NCBI RefSeq assembly: GCF_030530635.1
Contig: NZ_JAUMUL010000038.1
Location: 1-32,576, forward strand
Source: Actinomyces sp.
GTDB taxonomy: Bacteria > Actinomycetota > Actinomycetes > Actinomycetales > Actinomycetaceae
Direction: 5' to 3'
Length of the DNA stretch: 32,576 nt
Positions within the stretch are counted from its first letter, which is position 1. Each line of letters begins with the position of its first letter. Shown in pieces: positions 15,190 to 24,162 of this stretch. Below the pieces are notes generated by a model. It searched no databases and was not told the origin of the DNA. It saw only the letters and a program-made list of their open reading frames with translations. A program made the position numbers and the translations under genes.

Positions 15190-17582
15190 TCGACCCGGTC
15201 GACGACGGCTCGGCGGCGGTCGGGGGTCTGCGTAGCGGGCTCCGACCGCCGCACTTGCTCCGGCACGGACGCTTCGGGGCGTAAAGCGGCGGCTTGGAGG
15301 CCATAACGCTCGTAGAGTCGTAACAGGGGTTCCGGCGCCCACCAGTTCCAATCGCCGAGCAGAGTCATGATAGCGGGCACCAGCAGCATCCGCACCAGAG
15401 TGGCATCGAGGGCCACCACGATCGCCAAAGCCAACCCGATCTCCTTGACGATCAGCAACTCACCGTTTACGAAGCCCAGGAATACGACCACCATGATCAG
15501 CGCGGCGAAAGTGACAATCCGCCCCGAACGCTGCAATCCCTTGGCCACGGCGGTGTCCGTGTCCGCTCCGGCGTCCCGGTACTCCCTTATACGTCCCAGC
15601 AGAAAGACCTCGTAGTCCATGGCCAATCCGAAGCCGACGCCGAGTGCCGTGACCACCACATAGGCCTCCACTCCGCCGATGGGCGCGAAGCCGAGCAGCC
15701 CGGCCAGATGGCCCTCTTGGAACACCCAGGTAAGCACTCCCAGTGAGGCCGCCAGCGACAGCAGCGTGATCATCAGTGCCTTCAACGGCAACAACAGGGA
15801 GCCGGTCATGAGGAACAGTAACGCAAAGGTCGCCAACACAATGAAGCCTCCCAGCCATGGCAGAGCGGCGAGCATCGACTCGCGGACATCGAGTTGGCTG
15901 GCGGCCTGCCCCAGCACCCACATGTCGGCCGGCGCAGGCAGCGCCCGGATGGAGGCGACCGTCTGCTCCGCGGCGAGGGAGGACGGAGCGTCGGTCATGT
16001 CGAAGTATGCGACCGTGTAGTTGCCGGCAGTGGCGACTCGGGGGATCCCAGCGACACCGTCCAGCCCTTCGGAGACCTCTTGGTTCAAGAACTCGGTGAC
16101 CCGGTCACCCGTGGCGGCGATGATCACGGTGGCATCCTGTTGGGCGTCCGGGTACTGCTCATTGAGGATGGTGAGGTAGGCGCGTTGGTCGGAGTCTGCC
16201 GGAAGCAGCTCCGTGGTGGATGTGAGCAGGTGCAGGTGGCGTGCCGGAGACGCCAGAACCACCAGCGCCACCACACAGGCCACCAGAACCACCCAGGCCA
16301 TGTTCTGGACCTGCCGCGCAATCCACCTGAACACGCCCCTGTCGTCGGCCACGTCTCCCAGCCGACGCTGCAGGCCCGCGAGCACGGGGATGCGTTGCAG
16401 CAGCGGCGGTCGCAGCATGCGCCGCCCCAGCAGCACCAGCACCGCGGGCACCAGGGTGAGCGCCGCCGCCACCGCAATCAGGCATGCAGCCAGGCAGGCA
16501 ATGCCGACGGAGTGCAGGATGGACGGGCCCAGCAGCACCAGGCCGAGCATGCAGGCCGCGACCGTCAACGCCGAGAACAGCACTGTACGACCGGCGGTTT
16601 CCAGCGTCGTCGTCAAGCAGGTGGTGATGAGCAGATCCCGCCGCCCGGTACGTCGACGACGCCCCACGGTCTCGGACTTCGCCGCTTCCTGGGAACGTGT
16701 CAGCTCTTCCCGGTACCGCGAGGTGATCAGCAGCCCGTAGTCGATCGCCAGGCCCAGGCTGATCACCGCGACGATGTTGATGACGAAGGCCTGCAGGTCC
16801 GCGGCGAAGCTGAGGACATACAGCACCCCCATGGTGCAGGCGATCGCGGCCAGTGCACCGATGAGCGGCATGCCGGCCGCCAGAAAACCGCCGAAGACGA
16901 GCACCATGATCAGCAGAACCAGCGGCAGACAGACCAAGCTGCCCCGAAGCAGGTCGGCTCTGACCTGGTCATTGACGGCGGCCGCCATCAGCGCATCGTC
17001 CGAGACGATACCGCGCACCGCGGGATCGACCACCGCGAGCTCCCCGGGAATCCGGGCCAGACGCGCCTCCACCTGGGCAACGATCTGGGCGACTTCGGCC
17101 GCATACGCCTCATCATCGGGGTCGGCCACCTCGTCACCGTTGGGGTTGACGGACACGAGTATGAGGAAGCCATCGAGGTCTGCGGAGGCGAGTTGTCGCG
17201 CGGCCTCCTCGGCCAGCATCCCCGGAACCACGAAGGGATCGATCACGTTGACACCCTGCTCGCCCACCAATGCGCGCAGGTCCGCGTGGGCCTCCTCGAG
17301 CGCATCTGCCACCGCCTGCTGGGTGTCGGGTTCAGAGACGTCTATGTCGGTGACCAGTAGGGTCACGGTCACGGCGTCCCCGGACAGGGTTTCGAGAATA
17401 CGTTCACCCTCTGCACTGTTGGTGCCGGCTATCGATGTGCTCCCGGAAGCCGCCCGGTCGAATAGGTTCGCACCACCCACACCCGTCAAGGAGACGACTA
17501 GGAGCACACCTGCCAGGAGTGCCCACGTGCCGACGATGATCCAGGCGTCCTTGACGACGCGACGGGAGAGCCAGGCGAGCAT
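15186..17582 (-). CDS. MMPL/RND-type membrane transporter
   Basis: A 798-residue protein with the duplicated RND layout: one membrane segment (about 13-33), a large outside domain (about 35-210), five segments (about 212-385), then a second single segment (about 428-446), outside domain (about 447-570) and five more segments. The proton-relay Asp-Tyr pairs known from MmpL3 are present in both halves: GLAIDYGLLITSRYREE (Asp281, Tyr282) and GLAMDYEVFLLGRIREY (Asp656, Tyr657). It should therefore be a proton-driven exporter of lipids or other hydrophobic compounds; the cargo is unknown. It is transcribed alone, away from rarA and towards yciO. Confidence 0.93.
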   Translation of the reverse strand: MLAWLSRRVVKDAWIIVGTWALLAGVLLVVSLTGVGGANLFDRAASGSTSIAGTNSAEGERILETLSGDAVTVTLLVTDIDVSEPDTQQAVADALEEAHADLRALVGEQGVNVIDPFVVPGMLAEEAARQLASADLDGFLILVSVNPNGDEVADPDDEAYAAEVAQIVAQVEARLARIPGELAVVDPAVRGIVSDDALMAAAVNDQVRADLLRGSLVCLPLVLLIMVLVFGGFLAAGMPLIGALAAIACTMGVLYVLSFAADLQAFVINIVAVISLGLAIDYGLLITSRYREELTRSQEAAKSETVGRRRRTGRRDLLITTCLTTTLETAGRTVLFSALTVAACMLGLVLLGPSILHSVGIACLAACLIAVAAALTLVPAVLVLLGRRMLRPPLLQRIPVLAGLQRRLGDVADDRGVFRWIARQVQNMAWVVLVACVVALVVLASPARHLHLLTSTTELLPADSDQRAYLTILNEQYPDAQQDATVIIAATGDRVTEFLNQEVSEGLDGVAGIPRVATAGNYTVAYFDMTDAPSSLAAEQTVASIRALPAPADMWVLGQAASQLDVRESMLAALPWLGGFIVLATFALLFLMTGSLLLPLKALMITLLSLAASLGVLTWVFQEGHLAGLLGFAPIGGVEAYVVVTALGVGFGLAMDYEVFLLGRIREYRDAGADTDTAVAKGLQRSGRIVTFAALIMVVVFLGFVNGELLIVKEIGLALAIVVALDATLVRMLLVPAIMTLLGDWNWWAPEPLLRLYERYGLQAAALRPEASVPEQVRRSEPATQTPDRRRAVVDRVD

Positions 17583-17657
17583 GATCCCTAGTGTGACAGA
17601 CCAGCCGGTGCTCTAACGCCCCGCCGCTCGGAAGGATGCAGAAACAGGTGTTGAATC

Positions 17658-19064
17658 GTGTACATGAATCAGGGGACAGACCTGTTTGAGAGCGCCGGAA
17701 CGGACGACGTTGGCCTGCCCGTCGACCCCCGCGCACCACTGGCGGTGCGGATGCGGCCGCGTGCCCTGGACGAGGTGGTCGGTCAGAAGCACCTGCTTGC
17801 GCCCGGCGCACCACTGCGGCGTCTGGTGGAACCCGTATCCGGGAACACTCCGGGAGCGGGAGTGGCCAGCGTCGTCCTGTGGGGGCCGCCCGGTACCGGT
17901 AAAACCACGCTCGCCTATCTCGTCGCCCGCGGCTCCGGACGGCGCTTCGTGGAGTTGTCCGCCGTCACCGCCGGCGTGAAGGACATACGCCAGGTCGTCA
18001 CCGATGCGCGCCGCCGTCTGGCCACGGGGGAGGAGACCGTCCTGTTCGTCGATGAGGTGCACCGCTTCTCCCGCTCCCAGCAGGATGCGCTGCTGCCCAG
18101 TGTCGAGAACCGGTGGGTCACACTGATGGCGGCCACCACCGAGAACCCGAGCTTCTCAGTGGTGGCCCCGCTACTGTCCCGTTCCCTATTGCTGACCCTG
18201 CATCCGCTCGATGGCGACGACGTGCGCACCCTGCTGAACCGGGCGCAGTCCGATGAACGTGGCCTGGGCGGTGCGGTCGCATTGGCCGATGACGCGTGCG
18301 AGCAGATCGTACGCATGGCCGGCTCGGATGCGCGTAAGGCCCTGACCGTGCTGGAGGCGGCGGCCGGCGCCGTGCTGGCCGCCCAAGCGGCACAGACCGT
18401 CGAGGAGGCCGCCCCGACAATAACCGTGGCGGACGTCGAACGAGCCGCGGACGTGGCCGCCGTCCGCTATGACCGGCAGGGCGACCAGCACTACGACGTA
18501 ATCAGCGCCTTCATCAAGTCCATGCGCGGCTCCGACCCCGATGCGACCCTGCACTACCTTGCACGCATGCTCGCCGCCGGGGAGGATCCGCGCTACATCG
18601 CCCGGCGCATCACCATTCACGCCGCTGAGGACGTAGGGCTGGCCGAACCGAGCGTGCTGTCCACGGCCGTGGCCGCACAGCAGGCCGTCGCCCTGATCGG
18701 CATGCCGGAGGCTCAACTGGTGCTCGCCGAGGCTGCCCTGGCGGTCGCCATGGCGCCGAAGTCCAACGCGGTCGCAGCCGGCATGAGTCAGGCCACGGCG
18801 GATGTGCGTGCGGGACGAGGCGGGCAGGTGCCCGCCCACCTGCGCGATGCGCACTACGCCGGTGCCCAGCGCCTGGGCCACGGCGCCGGTTACCGCTACC
18901 CGCACGACTTCCCCCACGGCCTCGTCGCCCAGCAGTACCTGCCCGACGAGTTAGTTGGAACCGAGTACTACCGGCCCACCACCAACGGCTTCGAAGAGCA
19001 GCTCACGCGAAGGCTGGCGGCCATCCGCCGAATCACTCACGATTCGCAGGAGCGGAGCGACTGA
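17658..19064 (+). CDS. rarA: Replication-associated recombination protein A (MgsA/RarA)
   Basis: AAA+ ATPase of the clamp-loader-like group acting at stalled replication forks. The 468 residues contain RMRPRALDEVVGQKHLL near the start, Walker A GPPGTGKT (76-83), Walker B LFVDEVHRF (129-137), sensor 1 ATTENPSF and sensor 2 SDARKAL. The MgsA C-terminal tetramerisation region follows, with AAEDVGLA, MAPKSNAV and YRYPHDFPHG. GTG 17658 or ATG 17664 could start the protein, with AGGTG shortly upstream. It diverges from the MMPL gene over a 75-bp gap that must hold both promoters. It heads the conserved rpsD-alaS neighbourhood. Confidence 0.95.
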   Translation: MYMNQGTDLFESAGTDDVGLPVDPRAPLAVRMRPRALDEVVGQKHLLAPGAPLRRLVEPVSGNTPGAGVASVVLWGPPGTGKTTLAYLVARGSGRRFVELSAVTAGVKDIRQVVTDARRRLATGEETVLFVDEVHRFSRSQQDALLPSVENRWVTLMAATTENPSFSVVAPLLSRSLLLTLHPLDGDDVRTLLNRAQSDERGLGGAVALADDACEQIVRMAGSDARKALTVLEAAAGAVLAAQAAQTVEEAAPTITVADVERAADVAAVRYDRQGDQHYDVISAFIKSMRGSDPDATLHYLARMLAAGEDPRYIARRITIHAAEDVGLAEPSVLSTAVAAQQAVALIGMPEAQLVLAEAALAVAMAPKSNAVAAGMSQATADVRAGRGGQVPAHLRDAHYAGAQRLGHGAGYRYPHDFPHGLVAQQYLPDELVGTEYYRPTTNGFEEQLTRRLAAIRRITHDSQERSD

Positions 19065-19099
19065 CGGCCAACGCTGGTGGCGACGATAGGCTCGGGCGT

Positions 19100-19975
19100 G
19101 TGAGCGCAACCTCCAATGCCAATGACTTGAGCCCCGAAGTCGAGTCCGAGGGCACATCCGCCGAGCAGCGAGTAGCCGACTCGGCACCGCCCCCGGCCGT
19201 CGCCCCCATCTCGACCCCCCGCCGTTGGCCGGCGATCGTGCTCATGGGGCTGGGCGCAGGTTTCCTGGCGGGCCTGTTCGGTGTCGGTGGGGGACTGGTG
19301 ATCGTGCCGGCGCTGGTCGCATTCGCCGGCATGGACCAGCGGCGCGCATCCGCTACCTCCCTGGTCGCGATCGTGCCGACGTCGATTGTCGGTGCCGTCT
19401 CCTACGGCTTGCAGGGCCAGGTGTCACCGGCGGCGGCCGTCTTCCTGATCGTCGGCTCGTTGGCCGGCGCCCAACTGGGAGTGCGCCTGCTGCACACGCT
19501 GCCGGGACGCGTCCTGCCCTGGGTCTTCGTGGCCTTCGTGATCATCGTGATCGTCTCCCAGCAGGTAATGGTGCCGGTGCGCGATGCCGGGCTCACCCTC
19601 ACCCCCGCCAGTGGCGCCGCCCTGGTGGGAGTCGGCCTGGTAGCCGGTGTGGTGTCCGGGCTCGTGGGGGTGGGCGGCGGCGCCGTGATCGTGCCCGGCA
19701 GCCAACTGGCCGTCGGCATCGGCGACCTGTTGGCCCGCGGGACCTCGTTGGTGGTCATGCTACCCACCGCCTTGTCGGGCTCCTTCACCAATGTGCGCCG
19801 CGGTGTGGCCGACCTACGGGTGGGGCTCGTTGTCGGTGCCGCCTCCGCCGCCGCGTCTCCGCTGGGCAGCGTCGCGGCCGGATTGGTGAGCCCGCGAACC
19901 GGCTCGATACTATTCAGCCTGTTCCTGGTGTACGTGATCTTCTCCACGCTGGTTCGAGCCCGACACTCCACCTGA
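19100..19975 (+). CDS. TSUP-family permease (TauE/SafE-like)
   Basis: Membrane protein of 291 residues with about eight segments built from two repeats. Each repeat bears the family signature: GLFGVGGGLVIVP (GVGGG at 61-65) and GLVGVGGGAVIVP (GVGGG at 190-194). The family moves small anions such as sulfite, sulfoacetate or other organosulfur or carboxylate compounds; the substrate cannot be told here. An N-terminal stretch of about 42 residues, acidic then proline-rich, precedes the first segment and is unusual in length. GTG at 19100 is the start given the 35-bp gap after rarA, with no strong ribosome site. Confidence 0.9.
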   Translation: MSATSNANDLSPEVESEGTSAEQRVADSAPPPAVAPISTPRRWPAIVLMGLGAGFLAGLFGVGGGLVIVPALVAFAGMDQRRASATSLVAIVPTSIVGAVSYGLQGQVSPAAAVFLIVGSLAGAQLGVRLLHTLPGRVLPWVFVAFVIIVIVSQQVMVPVRDAGLTLTPASGAALVGVGLVAGVVSGLVGVGGGAVIVPGSQLAVGIGDLLARGTSLVVMLPTALSGSFTNVRRGVADLRVGLVVGAASAAASPLGSVAAGLVSPRTGSILFSLFLVYVIFSTLVRARHST

Positions 19976-20164
19976 GGGCGGATGAGGGGCGGCTCACACC
20001 GGATGCGAGCTGCGTGCATCATGCGACTCGGCTGCGCTAGAGTTTCCTGGCTGCCCGCGCCGTCTCCTGACGCGCGGGGACTCCTGGGGCCTCAGCCGTC
20101 ATGGCCGGCCCCGCGCCGGGGCATCCGCTCACGGCGCGCGAACCGATCCGACAGGAAGAAGGAT
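19976..20164 (+). promoter_or_regulatory. rpsD promoter and structured leader
   Basis: A -10-like TAGAGT lies at 20038-20043; the -35 is poor. After it, CCCGCGC (20054-20060) pairs with GCGCGGG (20072-20078) over an 11-nt loop. CCCCG (20109-20113) pairs with CGGGG (20117-20121) over 3 nt. A ribosome site AGGA (20153-20156) lies 8 nt before the rpsD ATG. Ribosomal protein S4 represses its own messenger in several bacteria, so a leader of about 115 nt with two hairpins is a candidate S4-binding element; this is inference. Confidence 0.4.
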
Positions 20165-20788
20165 ATGAGTTCTTCACGCTCCCGCCGCCAGGTGCGCCTC
20201 TCACGCGCCCTCGGCATTCCGCTCACCCCCAAGGCCGTCCGCTACTTCGAGAAGCGTCCCTACGGTCCGGGTGAGCACGGCCGCGCCCGCCGCCGCACCG
20301 AGTCCGACTACGCCGTCCGACTCAAGGAGAAGCAGCGCCTGCGCGCCCAGTACGGTATCCGCGAGGCCCAGCTGCAGAAGGTCTTCGAGGAGGCCCGCCG
20401 CGAGAAGGGCAGGACCGGTGAATCCCTGGTCGAACTGCTGGAGATGCGCCTGGACGCCCTCGTCCTGCGCGCCGGCTTCGCGCGCACTATCGCCCAGGCC
20501 CGCCAGAGCGTCGTGCACCGGCACATCATGGTTGACGGCAAGGTCGTCGACCGCCCCTCCTTCCGTGTCAAGCCCGGTCAGACCATTCAGGTGCGTCCCC
20601 GTTCCCAGGTGATGGTGCCCTTCCAGGTCGCCGCCGCCGGTACGCACCGCGATGTGCTGCCGCCCGTACCCGAGTACCTGAACGTAGAGCTGGAGAAGCT
20701 GCAGGCCCAACTGGTACGCCGTCCTAAGCGTGACGAGGTCCCGGTCACCTGCGACGTGCAGATGGTCGTGGAGTACTACTCGCGCTGA
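20165..20788 (+). CDS. rpsD: 30S ribosomal protein S4 (zinc-free type)
   Basis: Primary rRNA-binding protein of the small subunit, 207 residues as usual. Near the start SRALGIPLTPKAVRYFEKRPYGPGEHG occupies the region where other S4 forms carry four zinc-binding cysteines; none is present, so this is the cysteine-free form. The S4 RNA-binding fold is seen in RLDALVLRAGFARTIAQARQSVVHRHIMVDG (about 95-130), and the ending VEYYSR is canonical. The ATG at 20165 is set by AGGA 8 nt upstream; longer in-frame extensions are leader. S4 is encoded alone next to alaS rather than in the alpha ribosomal operon. A stem-loop follows. Confidence 0.97.
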   Translation: MSSSRSRRQVRLSRALGIPLTPKAVRYFEKRPYGPGEHGRARRRTESDYAVRLKEKQRLRAQYGIREAQLQKVFEEARREKGRTGESLVELLEMRLDALVLRAGFARTIAQARQSVVHRHIMVDGKVVDRPSFRVKPGQTIQVRPRSQVMVPFQVAAAGTHRDVLPPVPEYLNVELEKLQAQLVRRPKRDEVPVTCDVQMVVEYYSR

Positions 20789-20809
20789 TCCTGCGCCTGT
20801 GCCCACGCA

Positions 20810-20846
20810 GGGACGCCTCGGACCGCAGACCGGTTCGGGGCGTCCC
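20810..20846 (+). terminator. rpsD terminator-like stem-loop
   Basis: GGGACGCCTCGGACCG (20810-20825) and CGGTTCGGGGCGTCCC (20831-20846) form a 16-bp stem with two G-U wobbles and a 5-nt loop, 22 bp after the rpsD stop. Only a short TTT (20851-20853) follows after CAGTG, so it is a strong hairpin without a classical T-tract, as often in GC-rich actinobacteria. Confidence 0.75.
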
Positions 20847-20935
20847 CAGTGTTTCGGGGTAATGTCACCCAGGTCCTCCAACCATCGCGTGCCGCGCGCA
20901 CGCCCGACCCGATACGAACAGGACGAGGCTCTCCA

Positions 20936-23656
20936 ATGCGCACCTCAGAGATCCGCTCCCGCTGGCTCGACTACTTCGCCGCGAACGATCACGAGATCCG
21001 CCCGTCGGTGTCCCTGGTGTCTCCGGAGCCCTCCATTCTGTTCACCGTGGCCGGAATGGTTCCCTTCATTCCCTACATCCTTGGCACCGAGAAGGCGCCC
21101 TGGCCGCGCGCGGCCTCCGTGCAGAAGTGCATCCGCACCAATGACATCGACAACGTCGGACGCACCACCCGCCACGGCACGTTCTTCCAGATGAACGGCA
21201 ACTTCTCCTTCGGCGACTATTTCAAGGAGGGGGCGATCGACTACGCCTGGGATCTGCTCACCGGCAGCCGTGAGGAGGGCAAGTACGGCCTGGACGGTGA
21301 CAGGCTGTGGATGACCATCTGGGAGGAGGACAAGGTCTCGTACGACCACTGGACCCGGGTGGTCGGCGTGCCCGCAGAGCGGGTGCAACTGCTGCCCTTC
21401 GCGGAGATCTCCTGGTCGACTGGACAGCCCGGTCCCGCCGGTGCCTGCTGTGAGATTCATTACGACCGCGGTCCCGCTTACGGCCCCGACGGCGGGCCCG
21501 TGGCGGATGCCGCCGGAGACCGCTTCCTGGAGATCTGGAACCTGGTGTTCGACGAGTTCGTCCGCGGTGAGGGTCAGGGCCACGACTTCGAGTTGATCGG
21601 CAAGCTCGACCAAACCGCAATAGACACCGGTCTGGGCCTGGAACGTCTGGCATTCATCATGCAGGACAAGCCCAACATGTACGAGATCGACGAGGTCTAC
21701 CCGGTCATCGCCGCGGCTGAGGCCATGAGCGGCAAGACCTACGGCCGCGGAGCGTCGGGCCCCGAGGCCGGGGACGCCTACCTGGACGACGTGCGCCTGC
21801 GGGTGGTGGCCGATCACGTCCGCTCCGCCCTGATGCTCATCGGTGACGGCGTGCGCCCCGGCAATGACGGCCGCGGCTACGTACTGCGCCGCCTGATTCG
21901 CCGGGCCGTGCGCTCCATGCGACTGCTCGGTGTCGGTCAGGCCGCCCTGCCCACGTTGCTGACCGCATCTAAAGACGCCATGAAGGCCTCCTACCCGGAG
22001 CTTGAGACCGGATGGGACACTATCTCCCAGGTCGCCTACGGTGAGGAGGACGCCTTCCGCCGTACCCTGGCGGCCGGAACCACCATCCTGGACACCGCCG
22101 TCGACGCCGCCAAGCGGGCAGCCGCCGCCGAGGCTCGCGGTTCCCGCCCGGTCGTTCCCGGCAAGGCCGCCTTCGAACTGCACGACACCTATGGCTTCCC
22201 CATCGACCTGACCCTGGAGATGGCCGCCGAGCAGGGGGTCGATGTCGACGAGGCCACCTTCCGCACCCTCATGGAGGAGCAGAAGGAGCGTGCACGTGCC
22301 GACGCGCGCGCCAAGAAGGCGGGACACACCGATGTGCGCGTCTTCCAGGAAATTAACAAGCAGATGGGCGGCGGCTCGGAGTTCATCGGATACACCGAAT
22401 CGGCCGCCGACGCGACCGTAGCCGGGCTGCTGGTCGACGGCGTGCCGGCACCCGCCGCGACCGCCCCCGCGGAGGTAGAGGTGGTCCTGGAACGCACGCC
22501 GTTCTACGCCGAGATGGGTGGTCAGCTCGCCGACCACGGCACCATCCGCCTGGCCGACGGCGGGGTGATAGAGGTGCACGACGTGCAGGCTCCGATCCGC
22601 GGCCTGTCGGTTCACCGCGGAACACTCACCGAGGGCACGGCCGCGCTGGGGGAGCGCGCCTATGCCGAGATCGACACCGTGCGCAGGCTGGCCATTGCCC
22701 GCGCTCATACCTCGACCCACATGGTCTATGCCGGCCTGCGCCAGGTGGTATCGGCCGATGCTACCCAGGCCGGCAGTGAGAACTCACCGGCGCGGCTGCG
22801 TTTCGACTTCCACCACGGCTCGGCGCTGTCCGGCGGGCAGATGGATGACATTGAGGCCCTGGTCAACGAACGCGTTGCCGAGAACCTGGCGGTGACCACC
22901 GAGGTAATGGATCTGGAGGCGGCCCGCGCCTCGGGGGCCATCGCCCTGTTCGGGGAGAAGTACGGCAAGCAGGTGCGGGTGGTCACCATCGGTGACGACT
23001 TCGACCGGGAACTGTGTGGCGGCACCCATGTGCCCTCCACGGGACACATCGGCCGCGTCGCCCTGCTGGGCGAGGGGTCCATAGGCTCTGGGGTGCGTCG
23101 CATAGACGCTCTGGTGGCCGATTCGGCCTACGGCTTCCAGCACAAGGAGCACGCCCTGGTATCCCAGTTGGCGGCGCTGGTAGGAGGTCGCCCGGAGGAA
23201 CTGCCGGGCCGTGTCGAGAATCTTATGGCCCGGCTCAAGGACGCGGAGAAGAAGTTGGCCGCCGCGGAACGGGCTGCCCTGATCGCTCGCGCCGCCGAAA
23301 TTGCGGGATCGGCCACCCGCGCGGGCGGCTACCTGCTGGCGACCACCGCGCTCGGTGCGATCGGCTCCGCCGATGCGCTGCGCACGCTGGCGCTGGACGT
23401 ACGCAGCCGCATGCCCGAGTCCGAGGCGGTCGTGGTCGCACTGGCGGCCGAGGTGAACGGGCGTCCGCTCATCGTCGTCGCCACCAGCCCCGCCGCCCGC
23501 AGCTGTGGCGCCCATGCCGGCACGCTCGTACGCGCCGCGGCCAAGACGCTCGGCGGGGGCGGCGGCGGTAAGGACGACGTCGCTCAGGGCGGCGGACAGG
23601 ATCCCGCCGCAATCCCCGCTGCCCTGGCAGCGGTCGCCGGCGCGCTTGCCGCCTGA
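20936..23656 (+). CDS. alaS: Alanyl-tRNA synthetase
   Basis: Class II synthetase charging tRNA-Ala, with an editing domain that removes serine and glycine. The 906 residues begin with the conserved RSRWLDYFAANDHEIRPSVSLV. The catalytic core includes FTVAGMVPFIPYILG, the RTNDIDNVGRTTRHGTFFQMNGNFSFGDYFK block and GLGLERLAFIMQ. The editing site has His591 and His595 (HTSTH) with Cys694 and His698 (CGGTH). The C-terminal domain ends with the glycine-rich GGGGGGKDDVAQGGG typical of the DHHA1 region. ATG at 20936 is chosen from a GAGG 7 nt upstream and the family start; the in-frame extension to 20849 overlaps the rpsD terminator side and is rejected. All key residues are present. Confidence 0.98.
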   Translation: MRTSEIRSRWLDYFAANDHEIRPSVSLVSPEPSILFTVAGMVPFIPYILGTEKAPWPRAASVQKCIRTNDIDNVGRTTRHGTFFQMNGNFSFGDYFKEGAIDYAWDLLTGSREEGKYGLDGDRLWMTIWEEDKVSYDHWTRVVGVPAERVQLLPFAEISWSTGQPGPAGACCEIHYDRGPAYGPDGGPVADAAGDRFLEIWNLVFDEFVRGEGQGHDFELIGKLDQTAIDTGLGLERLAFIMQDKPNMYEIDEVYPVIAAAEAMSGKTYGRGASGPEAGDAYLDDVRLRVVADHVRSALMLIGDGVRPGNDGRGYVLRRLIRRAVRSMRLLGVGQAALPTLLTASKDAMKASYPELETGWDTISQVAYGEEDAFRRTLAAGTTILDTAVDAAKRAAAAEARGSRPVVPGKAAFELHDTYGFPIDLTLEMAAEQGVDVDEATFRTLMEEQKERARADARAKKAGHTDVRVFQEINKQMGGGSEFIGYTESAADATVAGLLVDGVPAPAATAPAEVEVVLERTPFYAEMGGQLADHGTIRLADGGVIEVHDVQAPIRGLSVHRGTLTEGTAALGERAYAEIDTVRRLAIARAHTSTHMVYAGLRQVVSADATQAGSENSPARLRFDFHHGSALSGGQMDDIEALVNERVAENLAVTTEVMDLEAARASGAIALFGEKYGKQVRVVTIGDDFDRELCGGTHVPSTGHIGRVALLGEGSIGSGVRRIDALVADSAYGFQHKEHALVSQLAALVGGRPEELPGRVENLMARLKDAEKKLAAAERAALIARAAEIAGSATRAGGYLLATTALGAIGSADALRTLALDVRSRMPESEAVVVALAAEVNGRPLIVVATSPAARSCGAHAGTLVRAAAKTLGGGGGGKDDVAQGGGQDPAAIPAALAAVAGALAA

Positions 23657-23685
23657 TCCTCAGACGGCACTCCCGTGGAGGCGAG

Positions 23686-24162
23686 ATGAGAACCGGGGTA
23701 CGGCTGGCCTTCGACGTCGGCAGAGTACGGGTGGGTGTCGCCCGCTGTGACAAAGACGCAATCCTCGCGGTGCCGTTGGCCACGCTGCAAAGGGACCGCT
23801 ATGGCGGCGACCTTGAGGAGGCTGCGGACCTGGTCACCGATGCGCGCGCCTTGGAGGTGATCGTCGGCCTGCCACGTAGTATGAGTGGCCGCGCGTCCAG
23901 TTCGACGCAGGACGCCCGTGGCTGGGCCCGCCGACTCGCTGAGCTGGTTGCACCCGTCCCGGTGCGCCTGGTGGACGAGCGGTTGACCACGGTCACCGCA
24001 CATCGGGAGCTGCACGAAGCCGGTCGGCGGGAGAAGAGTTTCCGAAGTGTTGTTGATCAGGCGGCCGCAGTAGTCATACTTGAACAGGCCCTCGCTACGG
24101 AGCGCTCAACTCAGGCGCCGGCGGGCGAGCTGGTCGATCCCATTCAGAGAGGCAGACAGTGA
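23686..24162 (+). CDS. ruvX: RuvX/YqgF family nuclease
   Basis: RNase H-fold protein of 158 residues, implicated in 16S rRNA 5' end processing and called a putative pre-Holliday-junction resolvase. The first strand carries LAFDVGRVRVGVA with the metal-binding Asp10. The middle has VIVGLPRSMSGRAS and the late acidic site is VRLVDERLTTVTAH, followed by VDQAAAVVILEQAL. This is a full set of family motifs. GGAGG precedes the ATG at a good distance. It begins 29 bp after alaS and overlaps mltG by 4 bp (GTGA), so the three genes probably form one operon. Confidence 0.94.
   Translation: MRTGVRLAFDVGRVRVGVARCDKDAILAVPLATLQRDRYGGDLEEAADLVTDARALEVIVGLPRSMSGRASSSTQDARGWARRLAELVAPVPVRLVDERLTTVTAHRELHEAGRREKSFRSVVDQAAAVVILEQALATERSTQAPAGELVDPIQRGRQ

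Noticed and set aside
15894..17360. Open frame of 488 codons on the plus strand opposite the MMPL gene
   Set aside because: The minus strand has a full 798-residue MMPL protein with both Asp-Tyr relay pairs; the plus product is Gln/Arg/His-rich without any motif.
20945..22720. Open frame of 591 codons on the minus strand opposite alaS
   Set aside because: It is an antisense shadow of a complete AlaRS; no ribosome site or recognisable domain.
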